Shown here one piece after another: positions 36,526 to 46,217 of a stretch of 64,000 nt of DNA. How positions within the stretch are numbered: the first letter of the stretch is position 1; each line of letters opens with the position of its first letter. The notes under the pieces are model-generated. The model was not told the DNA's origin, made no database searches, and saw only the letters and a program-made list of their open reading frames with translations. Origin of the DNA: Planctomycetota bacterium (lineage in GTDB: Bacteria; Planctomycetota; Phycisphaerae; Phycisphaerales; UBA1924); NCBI GenBank assembly GCA_963204725.1, contig CAUJHH010000024.1, positions 103,269 to 167,268 of the forward strand, in the 5' to 3' direction. The translations under genes and the position numbers were made by a program.

Positions 36526-37197
36526 ATGCCAACCGTTGCGGTCGTCCTCTCCGGGTGTGGAAAGGCCGATGGAAGCGAGATCCATGAGGCGGTCTCTTGC
36601 CTCATCCACCTTTCACGCCATGCAGCGGGATACCGGTGCTTCGCTCCCGACAAACTTCAGGCCGATGTCATCAACCACGCGACCGGCAAGCCGGCGCAGG
36701 AGTCTCGAAACGTGATGGTCGAGGCGGCCAGAATCAGCCGCGGGGAGATCACCCCGCTGGCGTCTCTGGACCCCTCACAATTCGACGCCGTGGTGTTTCC
36801 AGGCGGATTCGGTGCGGCAAAGAACCTCTGCACATTCGCAATAGACGGGCCGGATTGCTCGGTTGACCCCGAAGTAGAACGCGTTGTTCAGGGGTTCAAA
36901 GCGCAGAAAAAGCCGATCGGTATGTGCTGCATCGCACCTGTTATTGCGGCCAGAGTGCTCGGCAAAAGAGCGGGCGGAGAGGGATGCCAGGTCACGATCG
37001 GATCGGATCCCGGTACGTCGGCAGCGATTGCCGCGATGGGGTCATCCAATGTGGCGAGACTGGTCACGGAGGCGGTGGTCGACGAGACAAACCGCTTGGC
37101 GACGACTCCTGCCTATATGTGCGACGCGTCGGTCCACGAGGTGTTTATCGGGATCGGAAAGATGATCGATGCGGTCGTCGCGATGACAAAGCGTTGA
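36526..37197 (+). CDS. elbB: ElbB-type DJ-1/PfpI glyoxalase-like protein
   Basis: 223 residues, full length for ElbB. Motifs: opening VAVVLSGCGKADGSEIHEAV, VVFPGGFGAAKNL, and the nucleophile-elbow cysteine in IGMCCIAPV. E. coli ElbB is linked to isoprenoid metabolism and has weak glyoxalase activity; in the DJ-1/PfpI superfamily the elbow Cys and a nearby Glu are catalytic. An AGGA about 9 bases upstream supports this ATG, and the frame extending further left overlaps the kinase control region. Cytoplasmic; single-gene unit with its own upstream region. Confidence 0.92.
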   Translation: MPTVAVVLSGCGKADGSEIHEAVSCLIHLSRHAAGYRCFAPDKLQADVINHATGKPAQESRNVMVEAARISRGEITPLASLDPSQFDAVVFPGGFGAAKNLCTFAIDGPDCSVDPEVERVVQGFKAQKKPIGMCCIAPVIAARVLGKRAGGEGCQVTIGSDPGTSAAIAAMGSSNVARLVTEAVVDETNRLATTPAYMCDASVHEVFIGIGKMIDAVVAMTKR

Positions 37198-37327
37198 GCT
37201 GGAATCTGGGAATAGGGTACTTTCCCTAATCGTCACGTCTGGGACTCTGTACCCTTGGCTGGCGGCAACCATGTACGGCCAATCGCGTCCGCCGGTGGGT
37301 GGCGCATCAGTCCGGACGCGAACTTTC

Positions 37328-39292
37328 ATGCTGGTCACTGAATCACGCCCTCGCAATCTCAAGTGGTTTCACGCGGGCCCGCTCCTCTACGGAGACTGGG
37401 GCACGAGCCGCTTGTACGTGCTGGGGCTGGCGTACGCGTTCACGGGGCCTGAGTCGGTCGTTTACATGGTGGCGATCGGCGTTCTCATGGCGGCCGTCGC
37501 GTGGGCGTACGCAATCGTCTGCCGCTCGTTTCCGGACGGCGGCGGCGTGTACACCGCGGCGCGGCAGCTGAGTCCGGTTGCGTCGGTCGTCGGTGCCACG
37601 CTGCTCTTGTGCGGCTACATCATCACGGCGGTGATCTCGGTCGTCGAGGCCCTCCACTACTTCGGGATACCGGACGGGCCGTGGCTGGCGACGATCGCCG
37701 TGGTGACGCTGGTCTTTGTCGGGCTGGTGAACTGGCTCGGGGCGAAGAGCGCGGGCACCTTTGCGCTGCTGATCGCGTTTGCGGCACTGGCGGTTTCCGG
37801 CGTGATGGCGGTGCTGGCGGTGCCGTACATCCCGGACGGGTTGTCACGGGTCCACCTGGATCTGTCGCGAGGCGTCTGGTCGCACTGGACCGGGTTCACG
37901 CAGATCGTGCTCGCGCTGGCGGGAGTCGAGGCGGTCGCAAACATGACGGGTCTCATGAAGAAGCCCGTGGAGCGGACGGCGAAGCGGACGATCATCCCGG
38001 TGCTCCTCGAGGTGGTCTTGCTCAACGTGCTCTTCGGCATCGTGGCAACCTCGCTGTTCGCGACGCTGCCGGAGATCCAGTCGCTCCCCTCGCCCATCGC
38101 CTCCATCGATTCTGCACAGCTGGCGGCCATCGAACACGCGGCACCCGAGACGGCTGAGCGTGTCGCGCAGATCAAGAACACCAGCATGCACCTGATTGCA
38201 GAGATGGTGGGCACCAATGCGTTCGGTGCTCCGACCGGCGTCGCATTCGGGCGGGTGTGCGCGTTCGTGTTCGCGTTCCTGCTGCTGTCGGCCGCCAACA
38301 CGGCGATCATGGCAATGGTCTCGGTGCTCTTCTCCATGGCTCAGGACGGCGAGCTGCCCAAGGCGCTCAGGCGGCTGAACTACTCGGGCGTGCCATCGTT
38401 CGGGCTGATCGTGTCGCTGGTCGCGTGTGTTGCGGTGGTGCTGATCGAGCGCAGGCCAGAGCGATTGGCGGAACTCTACATCATCGGCGTGTGCGGTGCC
38501 ATCACCGTGACCATCATGAGCTGCGCGATCGGACGCAAGATTGAGGTACGGCCATGGGAACGCGGGGGGCTGTGGGCCCTCGGACTGTTCCTGCTGGCGA
38601 TCACGCTGACAATCATCGGAACGAAGCTCAACGCAACGCTCTTCGCCGGCGTGGTGGTCGCGGGCGTGCTCGTCACACGAACCGCGCTGCGCCGGCGCGC
38701 TGCGCTCGCGACTCCTCCCGAGGAGCCGCACGACGGCTGGCTCGCACAAGTGAAACGCCAGCCGGCAAAGCTGGACTCAAACCGGCCGCGGATCATGCTG
38801 GCGGCCCGCGGCCATTCGCAGCAGTCGTACGCGGTCGACCTCGCGAGGAAGCGCGGCGCGGTGTTGTTCGCCATTTTCGTGCGCACGGTGCGTGTGCTCG
38901 ATCTCCAACCGGGGCAGGTCCCACGTGTCGAGGACGATCGCGAGGCGCAGCAAGCACTCGGTTCGGCGGCTGTTCTCGCGCACCAGGTGGGAGTCCCTTT
39001 CGTGCCGATCTACGTCACCTCGACCGAGATCGTCGAGGAGATCATGGACTACACGGCCACATTCGGATGCGACACCCTGATCATGGGTAAGTCCCGCCGA
39101 TCGCTCTTCGCCCGTGCGGTTGAGGGCGACGTCGTGGCGCGAATCGCGGATGTGCTGCCGAAAGAGATCGATCTCATTCTGCGCGCGGGCGATCCACCAT
39201 CAGTGAATCGCGAGTCGGCTCCGTCCCAGGATTCGCCGGACACCCCCGTCGCGAGAGAAGATGACGACAGCGTCCCGGCGGGTCCGACGTGA
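37328..39292 (+). CDS. APC-family amino acid permease fused to a UspA-like domain
   Basis: About 654 residues from ATG 37328 (an ATG at 37271 is in frame; neither has a strong ribosome site). Residues 1-450 hold about 12 hydrophobic helices in the APC order, for example VVGATLLLCGYIITAVISVVEALHY, FTQIVLALAGVEAVANMTG and FVFAFLLLSAANTAIMAMVSV. The soluble remainder from about 500 resembles universal stress protein: KRGAVLFAIFVRT, IMDYTATFGCDTLIMGKSRR and VAEGD-like VEGDVVARIADVLP. Such fusions are thought to couple transport to an ATP-binding stress domain. Substrate, probably an amino acid or polyamine, cannot be read. Confidence 0.88.
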   Translation: MLVTESRPRNLKWFHAGPLLYGDWGTSRLYVLGLAYAFTGPESVVYMVAIGVLMAAVAWAYAIVCRSFPDGGGVYTAARQLSPVASVVGATLLLCGYIITAVISVVEALHYFGIPDGPWLATIAVVTLVFVGLVNWLGAKSAGTFALLIAFAALAVSGVMAVLAVPYIPDGLSRVHLDLSRGVWSHWTGFTQIVLALAGVEAVANMTGLMKKPVERTAKRTIIPVLLEVVLLNVLFGIVATSLFATLPEIQSLPSPIASIDSAQLAAIEHAAPETAERVAQIKNTSMHLIAEMVGTNAFGAPTGVAFGRVCAFVFAFLLLSAANTAIMAMVSVLFSMAQDGELPKALRRLNYSGVPSFGLIVSLVACVAVVLIERRPERLAELYIIGVCGAITVTIMSCAIGRKIEVRPWERGGLWALGLFLLAITLTIIGTKLNATLFAGVVVAGVLVTRTALRRRAALATPPEEPHDGWLAQVKRQPAKLDSNRPRIMLAARGHSQQSYAVDLARKRGAVLFAIFVRTVRVLDLQPGQVPRVEDDREAQQALGSAAVLAHQVGVPFVPIYVTSTEIVEEIMDYTATFGCDTLIMGKSRRSLFARAVEGDVVARIADVLPKEIDLILRAGDPPSVNRESAPSQDSPDTPVAREDDDSVPAGPT

Positions 39293-39368
39293 TCGGAACC
39301 GATCGCGGCGCCGGTACAATCGCGACCGTATTTGCAGGACCCTTGTGCGCATGGAGGCCACGGGATCG

Positions 39369-41777
39369 ATGAACTCGTTCGACCACACAGCGCCATTCGA
39401 GGACTCGTTGCTCGCCGACCTGACCGCGCCTCAGCGCGAGGCGGTCCTGCACACCGAGGGGCCCCTTCTGGTGCTCGCGGCGGCGGGCTCTGGCAAGACC
39501 CGGGTCATCACCCGACGTATCGCCCACCTCGTACATATCGGTGTGCCGGCGTGGTCGGTGCTCGCGCTCACGTTCACGAACAAGGCGTCCGGCGAGATGC
39601 GCCATCGCGTGCAGTCGCTGCTGGGGGACGGACGCCAGACGCGCGGGCTGACGGTCTCGACGTTCCACGCCCTCTGCGCGCGGCTGCTCCGCAAGTACGC
39701 CGAGGTGGCTGCACTCCCGGGCCTGAAGCCCGACTTCGCCATCTACGACACCAACGACCAGATGTCGCTTCTGAAGCGAGTGATCGCCGATCTGTCGCTG
39801 TCGACGTCGAACTGGCCCCCCCGCTCGGTGCTCTCGGCGATCAGCAACGCCAAGAACGAGCTGCTGACCGCGGAGATGTTCGCGGCTCGCGGCACCGACT
39901 TCTATTCGCGTTCGATCGCGAAGATCTACACCGCGTATGAGCGTGGCCTGCGCACGGCGGGCGCGGTGGACTTCGACGATCTGCTGCTGCTCACCGCAAC
40001 CATGCTCGAACGGTCGAGCGAGGTGCGGGAAGACTGCCATCGGAGATGGCAGTACCTCCTGATCGACGAGTACCAGGATACGAACCGGGCGCAGTTCAAG
40101 ATCGCGTCGTTGCTGATCGGCATGCCGGAGTCGACGCCGGATGATGGGCCTCTAGGCGGCCTCACGCGCGGGCCGAACGTGTGCGTGGTGGGAGATCCCG
40201 ATCAGGCCATCTACGGGTGGCGCGGCGCAGATATCTCCAACATTCTGGACTTTGAGCGGAACTATCCTGGTGCCCACGTCGTGACGCTTGGAGAGAACTT
40301 CCGTTCGACGGCGCCGATCCTCGGCGCGGCCGACGCGTTGATCCGAAACAACAAGCGCAGAAAGCACAAAGATCTGTTCACGTCGCGTGATGGGGGCGAC
40401 AAGCCCGTTGTGGTCACGACTCGCGATGAGCAGCACGAGGCGGCGCTCGTCACCGATTTACTCCGCAAGGTGCGCCATGAGGCCCAGGAGCCCATAGGGT
40501 GGCGCGACATGGCGGTGTTCTATCGCACGAACTCGCTCTCGCGTGTCATGGAGGATGCGCTGCGAACCGCGGGGATCCCGTACACTATCGCGCGGGGCAC
40601 ATCCTTCTTCGAACGAGAAGAGGTTCGCAACGCGTTGAGCTACCTGCGCGTGGTTGCGAACGCGGCCGACGATGTGTCGCTCTCGCGGATCGTCAACATG
40701 CCGACGCGAGGCATCGGTGGCACCTCGATCGATCATGTGCGGGCATGGACAAGCGAGCGAGGGCTCCCGCTGCTCGAAGGGATGCGCCATGCCGGAGAGG
40801 TGCCGGACATCTCGGCGCGGGCCCGCACCTCGATGGGTGCGTTCATCGAGATGGTCGATCACTGGACGGGTGCTGGCTCGTTCATGGGTGCCAAGGTCTC
40901 TTCATCGCTGTCGGAGCTCGTCGAGCGGGTGATCCGCGAATCGGGCCTTGAGTCACACTATCTCGCGCTCTCCAAAGCAGGCAAGTCCGAGGCAGACCTG
41001 GAGCGCCCGGAGAACCTTGCGGAACTGGTCTCTTCTGCACGCCAGTTTGAGAATGAGTTCGATCCGGACTCTGATCCGGCGAGCTTTCCGGGTCCGGAGG
41101 CGGCGGCACAAGGCCGGCTCGCGCCTGTCCCTCCGTTGCTAGCGATGCTCCGCGCGTATCTGGAATCTGTCGCGCTCGTCGCCGATGCGGACGCGGTCGA
41201 TCCGGAGCAGGGTTCGGTCACGCTGATGACGCTCCACGCAGCGAAGGGCCTGGAGTTCAAGGTCGTGGCGGTCATCGGGCTCGAAGAGGGGCTTCTCCCC
41301 CACTCTCGTGCGCAGAACTCCGACGCGGAGCTTGAAGAGGAACGCCGCCTGCTGTTCGTCGGCATCACGCGAGCCATGGAGCATCTTCAGATCTCGTCGT
41401 CGCGCTATCGAACCATCAGAGGCGTGCCGGAACGAACCATCTCGAGCCGCTTCCTCGAGGAGTTGCCGCGCGAGCACGTCACGTTCTCCGAGCAGGCGGA
41501 CCCATACCGCGACTCCGATCCGTTCGGAGACGACTTTGGAGACGACGCGGCCGGCGCGGCGCGGCCCTCTTCGGACCGGAGATTCGTCAGCCCGACACGT
41601 TCGGCAAGCGGGGTAGGGAACCTCGCCACGGGCAGCCGCGTGCGCCATCCGCAGTTTGGCGACGGCGTTGTGGTGACGGTTACGGGTGGCATGGGCGCCC
41701 GGGCCACGGTCAAGTTCGCCAGCGTCGGAACCAAGACGCTGGTGCTGCAGTATGCCCGTCTCGCGGTACTCGACTGA
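39369..41777 (+). CDS. ATP-dependent DNA helicase, PcrA/UvrD family
   Basis: About 802 residues. I favour ATG 39369 (GGGA close by) over ATG 39351; frames to 39261 overlap the permease. All SF1A motifs are visible: LTAPQREAV (Q motif), AAAGSGKTRVITRR (Walker A), TFTNKASGEMRHR (Ia), LIDEYQDTNRAQF (II), GDPDQAIYGWRGA (III), ENFRSTAPIL (IV), VTLMTLHAAKGLEFKVV (V) and EERRLLFVGITRA (VI). The C-terminal beta module HPQFGDGVVVTV is the RNA-polymerase-interacting Tudor-like domain of PcrA/UvrD. Roles: nucleotide excision repair, replication restart and removal of recombinase filaments. Confidence 0.93.
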   Translation: MNSFDHTAPFEDSLLADLTAPQREAVLHTEGPLLVLAAAGSGKTRVITRRIAHLVHIGVPAWSVLALTFTNKASGEMRHRVQSLLGDGRQTRGLTVSTFHALCARLLRKYAEVAALPGLKPDFAIYDTNDQMSLLKRVIADLSLSTSNWPPRSVLSAISNAKNELLTAEMFAARGTDFYSRSIAKIYTAYERGLRTAGAVDFDDLLLLTATMLERSSEVREDCHRRWQYLLIDEYQDTNRAQFKIASLLIGMPESTPDDGPLGGLTRGPNVCVVGDPDQAIYGWRGADISNILDFERNYPGAHVVTLGENFRSTAPILGAADALIRNNKRRKHKDLFTSRDGGDKPVVVTTRDEQHEAALVTDLLRKVRHEAQEPIGWRDMAVFYRTNSLSRVMEDALRTAGIPYTIARGTSFFEREEVRNALSYLRVVANAADDVSLSRIVNMPTRGIGGTSIDHVRAWTSERGLPLLEGMRHAGEVPDISARARTSMGAFIEMVDHWTGAGSFMGAKVSSSLSELVERVIRESGLESHYLALSKAGKSEADLERPENLAELVSSARQFENEFDPDSDPASFPGPEAAAQGRLAPVPPLLAMLRAYLESVALVADADAVDPEQGSVTLMTLHAAKGLEFKVVAVIGLEEGLLPHSRAQNSDAELEEERRLLFVGITRAMEHLQISSSRYRTIRGVPERTISSRFLEELPREHVTFSEQADPYRDSDPFGDDFGDDAAGAARPSSDRRFVSPTRSASGVGNLATGSRVRHPQFGDGVVVTVTGGMGARATVKFASVGTKTLVLQYARLAVLD

Positions 41778-41781
41778 CAGT

Positions 41782-41808
41782 CCGCACGGGATGCCGTGTC
41801 GCGTGCGG
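41782..41808 (+). terminator. Weak hairpin after the helicase gene
   Basis: CCGCACG and CGTGCGG form a 7-base-pair stem with a 13-base loop five bases after the stop codon. No T-run follows, so termination is doubtful. Confidence 0.3.
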
Positions 41809-41914
41809 GCCATCGGCACAACATTCATCCTTTGATCCGGATGAACGGATATAGTTAGCGACCGCCCGGCTGGACCGCCCACGCCGGCGGAGGTGGACGC
41901 GATCGCGAGTTGCC

Positions 41915-42844
41915 ATGCACATCTGCGAGCACATCAAGGCGAGAGGAACGACGTTCTCGTTCGAGTTCTTTCCTCCGCGGACACCCGAGGCATCTGATTC
42001 GCTGTTTGATGCGATCGCGGATCTCACGTCGTTGAAACCCTCGTTTGTCTCGGTGACCTATGGCGCGGGGGGATCGACGCGCGAGCTGACCCGGGCGCTT
42101 GTAGTCCGGATCAAGCGAGAAACCTCGCTGGACCCAGTCCCGCACCTCACCTGCGTCGGCCACACGGAGCAGGAGATTCGAGAGATCCTCGAACGCTACG
42201 CGGAAGCAGGGGTCGGAAACGTGATGGCGCTGCGTGGCGATCGCCCGAAGGACGGTGACGCGGAGGGGACTTTCAAGCACGCGGGCGAGATGGTCGCGCT
42301 GATCAAGCGACTGAATGCCCGGGGAGCGCATCACGGCACTGGCGACTCGCGAGGCTTGGGAATCGGCGTCGCGGGGTATCCAGAGGGTCATCCGGAGACA
42401 CCAAACCGACTGATGGAGATGGAACGGCTGAAGGCGAAAGTCGATGCGGGTGCCGACTTCATTGTCACGCAGCTCTTTTTCGACAACCGAGACTTCTACG
42501 ACTTCCGGGATCGCTGCGATCTCGCAGGGATCCGAGTCCCGATTCTGGCCGGGGTCATGCCCATCACATCGCTCGACGGGATGAAGCGGATGGCCGAGCT
42601 CGCGCTCGGCGCACGATACCCCGCGCCGCTTGTTCGGGCCCTGAACCGCACCGGCGGCGCGGGCGAGGGCGTGAGACGTGTGGGCGTCCACTGGGCGACC
42701 GAGCAGTGCCGCGATCTCCTCGATCACCAGGTAACGGGCATCCACTTCTACACCCTGAACCGCTCGACGGCGACGCGCGAGATCTACACCACACTGGGGG
42801 TGGCGGACTCGAACATGCTGGCAAACAGCTCCGGCGGTCGATGA
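41915..42844 (+). CDS. metF: Methylenetetrahydrofolate reductase
   Basis: 309 residues, normal for MetF. Motifs: FSFEFFPPRTPE near the start (the catalytic Glu), VSVTYGAGGSTRE, HLTCVGHTEQEI, NVMALRGDRPKD (folate contact) and DFIVTQLFFDN, then the PILAGVMPI strand. The enzyme reduces 5,10-methylene-THF to 5-methyl-THF with NADH and FAD, supplying methionine synthesis. It is cytoplasmic and followed after 58 bases by the aldolase gene, possibly in one transcript. Residues about 105-165 include a short Gly/His-rich insertion relative to the core (NARGAHHGTGDSRGLG). Confidence 0.95.
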   Translation: MHICEHIKARGTTFSFEFFPPRTPEASDSLFDAIADLTSLKPSFVSVTYGAGGSTRELTRALVVRIKRETSLDPVPHLTCVGHTEQEIREILERYAEAGVGNVMALRGDRPKDGDAEGTFKHAGEMVALIKRLNARGAHHGTGDSRGLGIGVAGYPEGHPETPNRLMEMERLKAKVDAGADFIVTQLFFDNRDFYDFRDRCDLAGIRVPILAGVMPITSLDGMKRMAELALGARYPAPLVRALNRTGGAGEGVRRVGVHWATEQCRDLLDHQVTGIHFYTLNRSTATREIYTTLGVADSNMLANSSGGR

Positions 42845-42902
42845 TCCTGCCGACATCGCACGCCGGATACGATGGGATTCGCACGCCTTTCGGAGACACC
42901 GC

Positions 42903-43550
42903 ATGGAGCTGTACATCGACACCGCGAATCTGGCCGAGATCAAGGAGGCCCACGCGATGGGTGTCCTCGACGGAGTCACGACCAATCCCTCACTCATCGC
43001 GAAGGAGGGGATCGACTACGGCAAGCGTCTGGCCGAGATCTGCGAGGTCGTGAAGGGCCCCGTGTCGGCCGAGGTGATCGCCACCGAATATCAGGCGATG
43101 CTGAAAGAGGGCCGTGAACGAGCGAAGATCGCGCCGAATATCGTCGTGAAGCTCCCGTGCACGGTGGACGGCCTCCGTGCGTGCAAGGCGTTCAGCGACG
43201 AGGGCGTGAAGACAAACATGACGCTGTGCTTCCAGCCGTTGCAGGCGCTCATGGTCGCGAAGGCGGGCGCGTACCTCGTCAGCCCGTTCATCGGGCGGCT
43301 CGACGACGTGGCCGAGGACGGCATGGTGCTCATCCAGCAGATCCGACAGATCTACGACAACTACGGGCTCAAGACGAAGATCCTCGCCGCATCCATCCGC
43401 CACAACAAGCACATGGTCGATTGCGCGATGGTCGGGGCCGATGTCGCAACAGTGCCATTCAACGTGATCCAGCAATTCATGAAGCACCCGCTGACCGACT
43501 CGGGCCTCAAGAAGTTCATCGAGGACTACAAGAAGGCGTTCGGGGGCTGA
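42903..43550 (+). CDS. fsa: Transaldolase / fructose-6-phosphate aldolase family
   Basis: 215 residues, the short TalC/FSA form. Visible: MELYIDTANLAEIK, GVTTNPSLIAKEG, the Schiff-base lysine in NIVVKLPCT (Lys83), NMTLCFQP and SPFIGRLDD. Members either transfer dihydroxyacetone units between sugar phosphates (pentose phosphate pathway) or split fructose-6-phosphate; sequence alone does not decide cleanly, though FSA-type residues such as the Gln in CFQP fit the aldolase branch. The gene ends 16 bases from the convergent acyl-CoA ligase gene without an obvious terminator. Confidence 0.9.
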   Translation: MELYIDTANLAEIKEAHAMGVLDGVTTNPSLIAKEGIDYGKRLAEICEVVKGPVSAEVIATEYQAMLKEGRERAKIAPNIVVKLPCTVDGLRACKAFSDEGVKTNMTLCFQPLQALMVAKAGAYLVSPFIGRLDDVAEDGMVLIQQIRQIYDNYGLKTKILAASIRHNKHMVDCAMVGADVATVPFNVIQQFMKHPLTDSGLKKFIEDYKKAFGG

Positions 43551-43566
43551 GCGAACGGGACCGTGA

Positions 43567-45030
43567 TCAGATCAGAGCTTTCAACTCACGGCGCATGATC
43601 TTGCCCGTCGCGTTGCGAGGCAGAACATCGATGCGCCGGATCTCTCGCGGGACCTTGTAGCCCGCGAGGCGCTCGCGGCACCAGCCGAGCAACTCCTTCT
43701 CATCGAAAGATGCGCCCTCGACGAGTTCGACGAAGCCGATGGGAACCTCGCCTCGCATCGGATCGCTCGCCCCCACCACGCCCGAAGCATGGACCGCGGG
43801 ATGGCGATGAAGCACATCCTCGATCTCGCGCGGAAAGACGTTCTCGCCGGCCACGATCAGCATCTCCTTTAGACGCCCGGTGATCGATAGAAAGCCGTCG
43901 GCGTCAATCCGCCCGATATCGCCCGTACGGAAGAATCCCTGCGCATCGAAAGCGGCGGTGGACTCGGCGGGAAGGTTGTAGTAGCCGCGCATGATGTTCG
44001 GCCCGGCGATTCGGATCTCGCCTTCGCGACCCGCGGGGAGATCCGCGCCGGTCTCAAGGTCGACGATGCGTTCGAAGACTTGCGGCAACGGTCGGCCGAC
44101 TGTTCCGCGGCGCCACGCGTCGGGGCTGCAGACATTGGTGGCGGGCGCGGTCTCGGTCAGTCCGTATCCCTCGCAGAGCGCGATCCCGAATCGATCATGG
44201 AACTGCTCGAAGACCGTCGCCGGGAGGGGCTCGCCCCCTGAAATCGGCAACCGGAGGGACCGGAAGTCTTCGGGCGTGGCGTCCTTCACGTGGAGAAGCG
44301 CGTTGTACATCGACGGAATCCCGACGAACGCGGTTGGTCGGTGTTCACGCAGGAGCTTGATAATCTTGTGTGGAGCGAACTTCGCGGTGTAGATTGCGAG
44401 GCACCCGGTGACCAGGGGGAGCAGCGTCAGGACGGTCAGGCCGAACGAATGGAATTGAGGAATCACGCCGAGCAGAATGTCTCGCTCGTTGAAGTGGACA
44501 CCCTCGCGGCACTGATCGATGTTGGACAGGATGTTCCGATGTGAGAGCATGACACCCTTCGGCCTGCCGCTCGTGCCGGATGTGTAAAGAAGGACTGCGA
44601 GATCTGTGTCGGGGACTCGGGCAGGCCAGCGTGGTTCGGGCGCGCCTCCGAAAGCGCACTCTTCGAGTTTCACGAGGTTGGCGACACGCGGAGACTGGTT
44701 CACGGCCGCGAGAAACGCGCCTGCCGTGATGATGGTGTCGGTGGCGCAGTCGTCGATCACATACTGGAGTTCTTCTGGCTTTAGAACATAGTTCAGTGGA
44801 ACGACCGCCTTCCCGAGCATCCAGGCGGCCAGCGCGACCATGGGCATGGCCGAGCCGGTCGGCAGCATGACACCAACGAACGGCGAACGGCTGCGCCGCT
44901 CGATCAGATCCGCGAGGTGGAGGGCCCCTACGACGAGTTCGATGCCCCTGCGCGAGCCGCGATCGTCGATGGTCGCGACACGGAGCGGATGTCGGAGTTG
45001 GGTCCTGAGAATCGCGTGGGCAAGGGACAC
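43567..45030 (-). CDS. AMP-forming acyl-CoA ligase
   Basis: 487 residues from GTG 45030 (SLAHAILRTQLRHPLRVATI), preceded by AGGA; the frame stays open to 45420 but that part overlaps the divergent lipoprotein gene. ANL-superfamily motifs: P-loop LLYTSGTSGRPKGVMLSH, GYGLTETAPA, TGDIGRIDADGFL, GRLKEMLIVAGENVFPREIE and the catalytic lysine in RNATGKIMRR. It activates a carboxylic acid as acyl-AMP, then forms acyl-CoA; long-chain fatty acids are the likely substrate. Divergently transcribed from the SPOR lipoprotein. Confidence 0.88.
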   Translation of the reverse strand: MSLAHAILRTQLRHPLRVATIDDRGSRRGIELVVGALHLADLIERRSRSPFVGVMLPTGSAMPMVALAAWMLGKAVVPLNYVLKPEELQYVIDDCATDTIITAGAFLAAVNQSPRVANLVKLEECAFGGAPEPRWPARVPDTDLAVLLYTSGTSGRPKGVMLSHRNILSNIDQCREGVHFNERDILLGVIPQFHSFGLTVLTLLPLVTGCLAIYTAKFAPHKIIKLLREHRPTAFVGIPSMYNALLHVKDATPEDFRSLRLPISGGEPLPATVFEQFHDRFGIALCEGYGLTETAPATNVCSPDAWRRGTVGRPLPQVFERIVDLETGADLPAGREGEIRIAGPNIMRGYYNLPAESTAAFDAQGFFRTGDIGRIDADGFLSITGRLKEMLIVAGENVFPREIEDVLHRHPAVHASGVVGASDPMRGEVPIGFVELVEGASFDEKELLGWCRERLAGYKVPREIRRIDVLPRNATGKIMRRELKALI

Positions 45031-45195
45031 TTGGGACTGGTTCCTGCGTGGTCTGGGTCGCGAATGGGCACGCCGAGTGTCAAGTCTGAGAGGCCAACTG
45101 AGCCGATACCATAGCCGAACCGCCGGGATCTGGAGCCCGACGACAGACGCCACGAAGCCGGCCCCTCGCGGCCCGGAATGAGGATGGATCCACAC

Positions 45196-46032
45196 ATGAT
45201 GAACTGCTCGATCGCCCGATTCTCGAAGGTCGCCGCGGTGGCCCTGCTCGGAGTGGGCCTCACTCTGGGTGGCTGCAAGTCGTCCAAGAGCACGAGCTAC
45301 ATGGACGCCTACAACAGCGGAAACCACGCCGAGGCATACAAGCGGGCCTCTGAGGCGTCCACTTCGGGCCCCCAGGCGCAGCGTGAGCAGGCTTCGCTCG
45401 TCGCCGGGCTGTCGGCGCACTCGCTCGGCAATGATGCCGAGGCGAAGAAGTACCTCCAGCCGATCTCATACTCCTCGAACGTCGAGGTGGCCGGCAAGGC
45501 GAATGCGACGCTGGGCCTGATCGCTGAGGCTCAGGGCGACAACGCTGGTGCGGCCCGCGCATTCGAGTTGGCAGGCTCCAAACTGACGGGCGACGAGGCG
45601 GCAAGGGCCTACCTCCATGCCGGCGACGCGTACGCCGCAGCTGGCAACAAGACGCTGGCGGATTCCATGTACAAGCGCGGCCTGTCTATGGCGACGGGTG
45701 ACATCGGGTTGGCGACCACAATCCGCGAACGGATGAACGCCCCGGCAGCGGGCGGAACCGAGACGGCCAGCGGCTACGGCGGCACGCCGAGCGGCGCATT
45801 CTCGATCCAGCTCGGAGCATTTGCGGCCCGGGCGAATGCAGAGAAGTTGGCCTCTCAAGTGGCCGGCTCGGCATCGACAATGGGTCTGGGCCAGCCTCGA
45901 ATCGTCCCGACCAACAAGAGTGGCCAGATGCTGTACGCCGTCCGCGTGGGCGGTTTCGGAAGCCGCAACGAGGCGGCTGCAGCTCGCGATCGGTTCGGCA
46001 AGGGCGGGTTTGTGGCCGCGAACGTCGATTGA
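45196..46032 (+). CDS. Lipoprotein with TPR-like helices and SPOR domain
   Basis: 278 residues. Signal peptide with lipobox LTLGGC (Cys27), so it is a membrane lipoprotein. Residues about 35-175 are paired helices of the tetratricopeptide type (AYKRASEAS, AKKYLQPISY, GLIAEAQGDNAGAARAFELAG, YLHAGDAYAAAGNKTLADSMY). The last 75 residues form a SPOR domain (FSIQLGAFAARANAEKLASQ to YAVRVGGFGSRNEAAAARDRF), which binds denuded peptidoglycan at division sites. In a planctomycete this points to a cell-envelope or division role. Start at ATG 45196 (or 45199). A strong terminator follows. Confidence 0.87.
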   Translation: MMNCSIARFSKVAAVALLGVGLTLGGCKSSKSTSYMDAYNSGNHAEAYKRASEASTSGPQAQREQASLVAGLSAHSLGNDAEAKKYLQPISYSSNVEVAGKANATLGLIAEAQGDNAGAARAFELAGSKLTGDEAARAYLHAGDAYAAAGNKTLADSMYKRGLSMATGDIGLATTIRERMNAPAAGGTETASGYGGTPSGAFSIQLGAFAARANAEKLASQVAGSASTMGLGQPRIVPTNKSGQMLYAVRVGGFGSRNEAAAARDRFGKGGFVAANVD

Positions 46033-46057
46033 TCGAGTTGCTCAACAAAGGCATTCG

Positions 46058-46090
46058 GCGGGCCGGGAGAACCCGGCTCGCTGTGTTTTT
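46058..46090 (+). terminator. Rho-independent terminator
   Basis: GCGGGCCGGG-AGAA-CCCGGCTCGC, a 10-base-pair stem with one G-U pair, then TGTGTTTTT. Ends the SPOR lipoprotein transcript. Confidence 0.85.
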
Positions 46091-46217
46091 GGAGCCGTGA
46101 ATGGGGCGTTCACCCGTATCCGGGCGTTTCACCAGGCGCGAACGAAACTCGGACAGGGACTTGTCCGTAGAGTGTTGAACGCGGAAACGCGAGGGGCACC
46201 ACACTCGGAGGAAAGCG

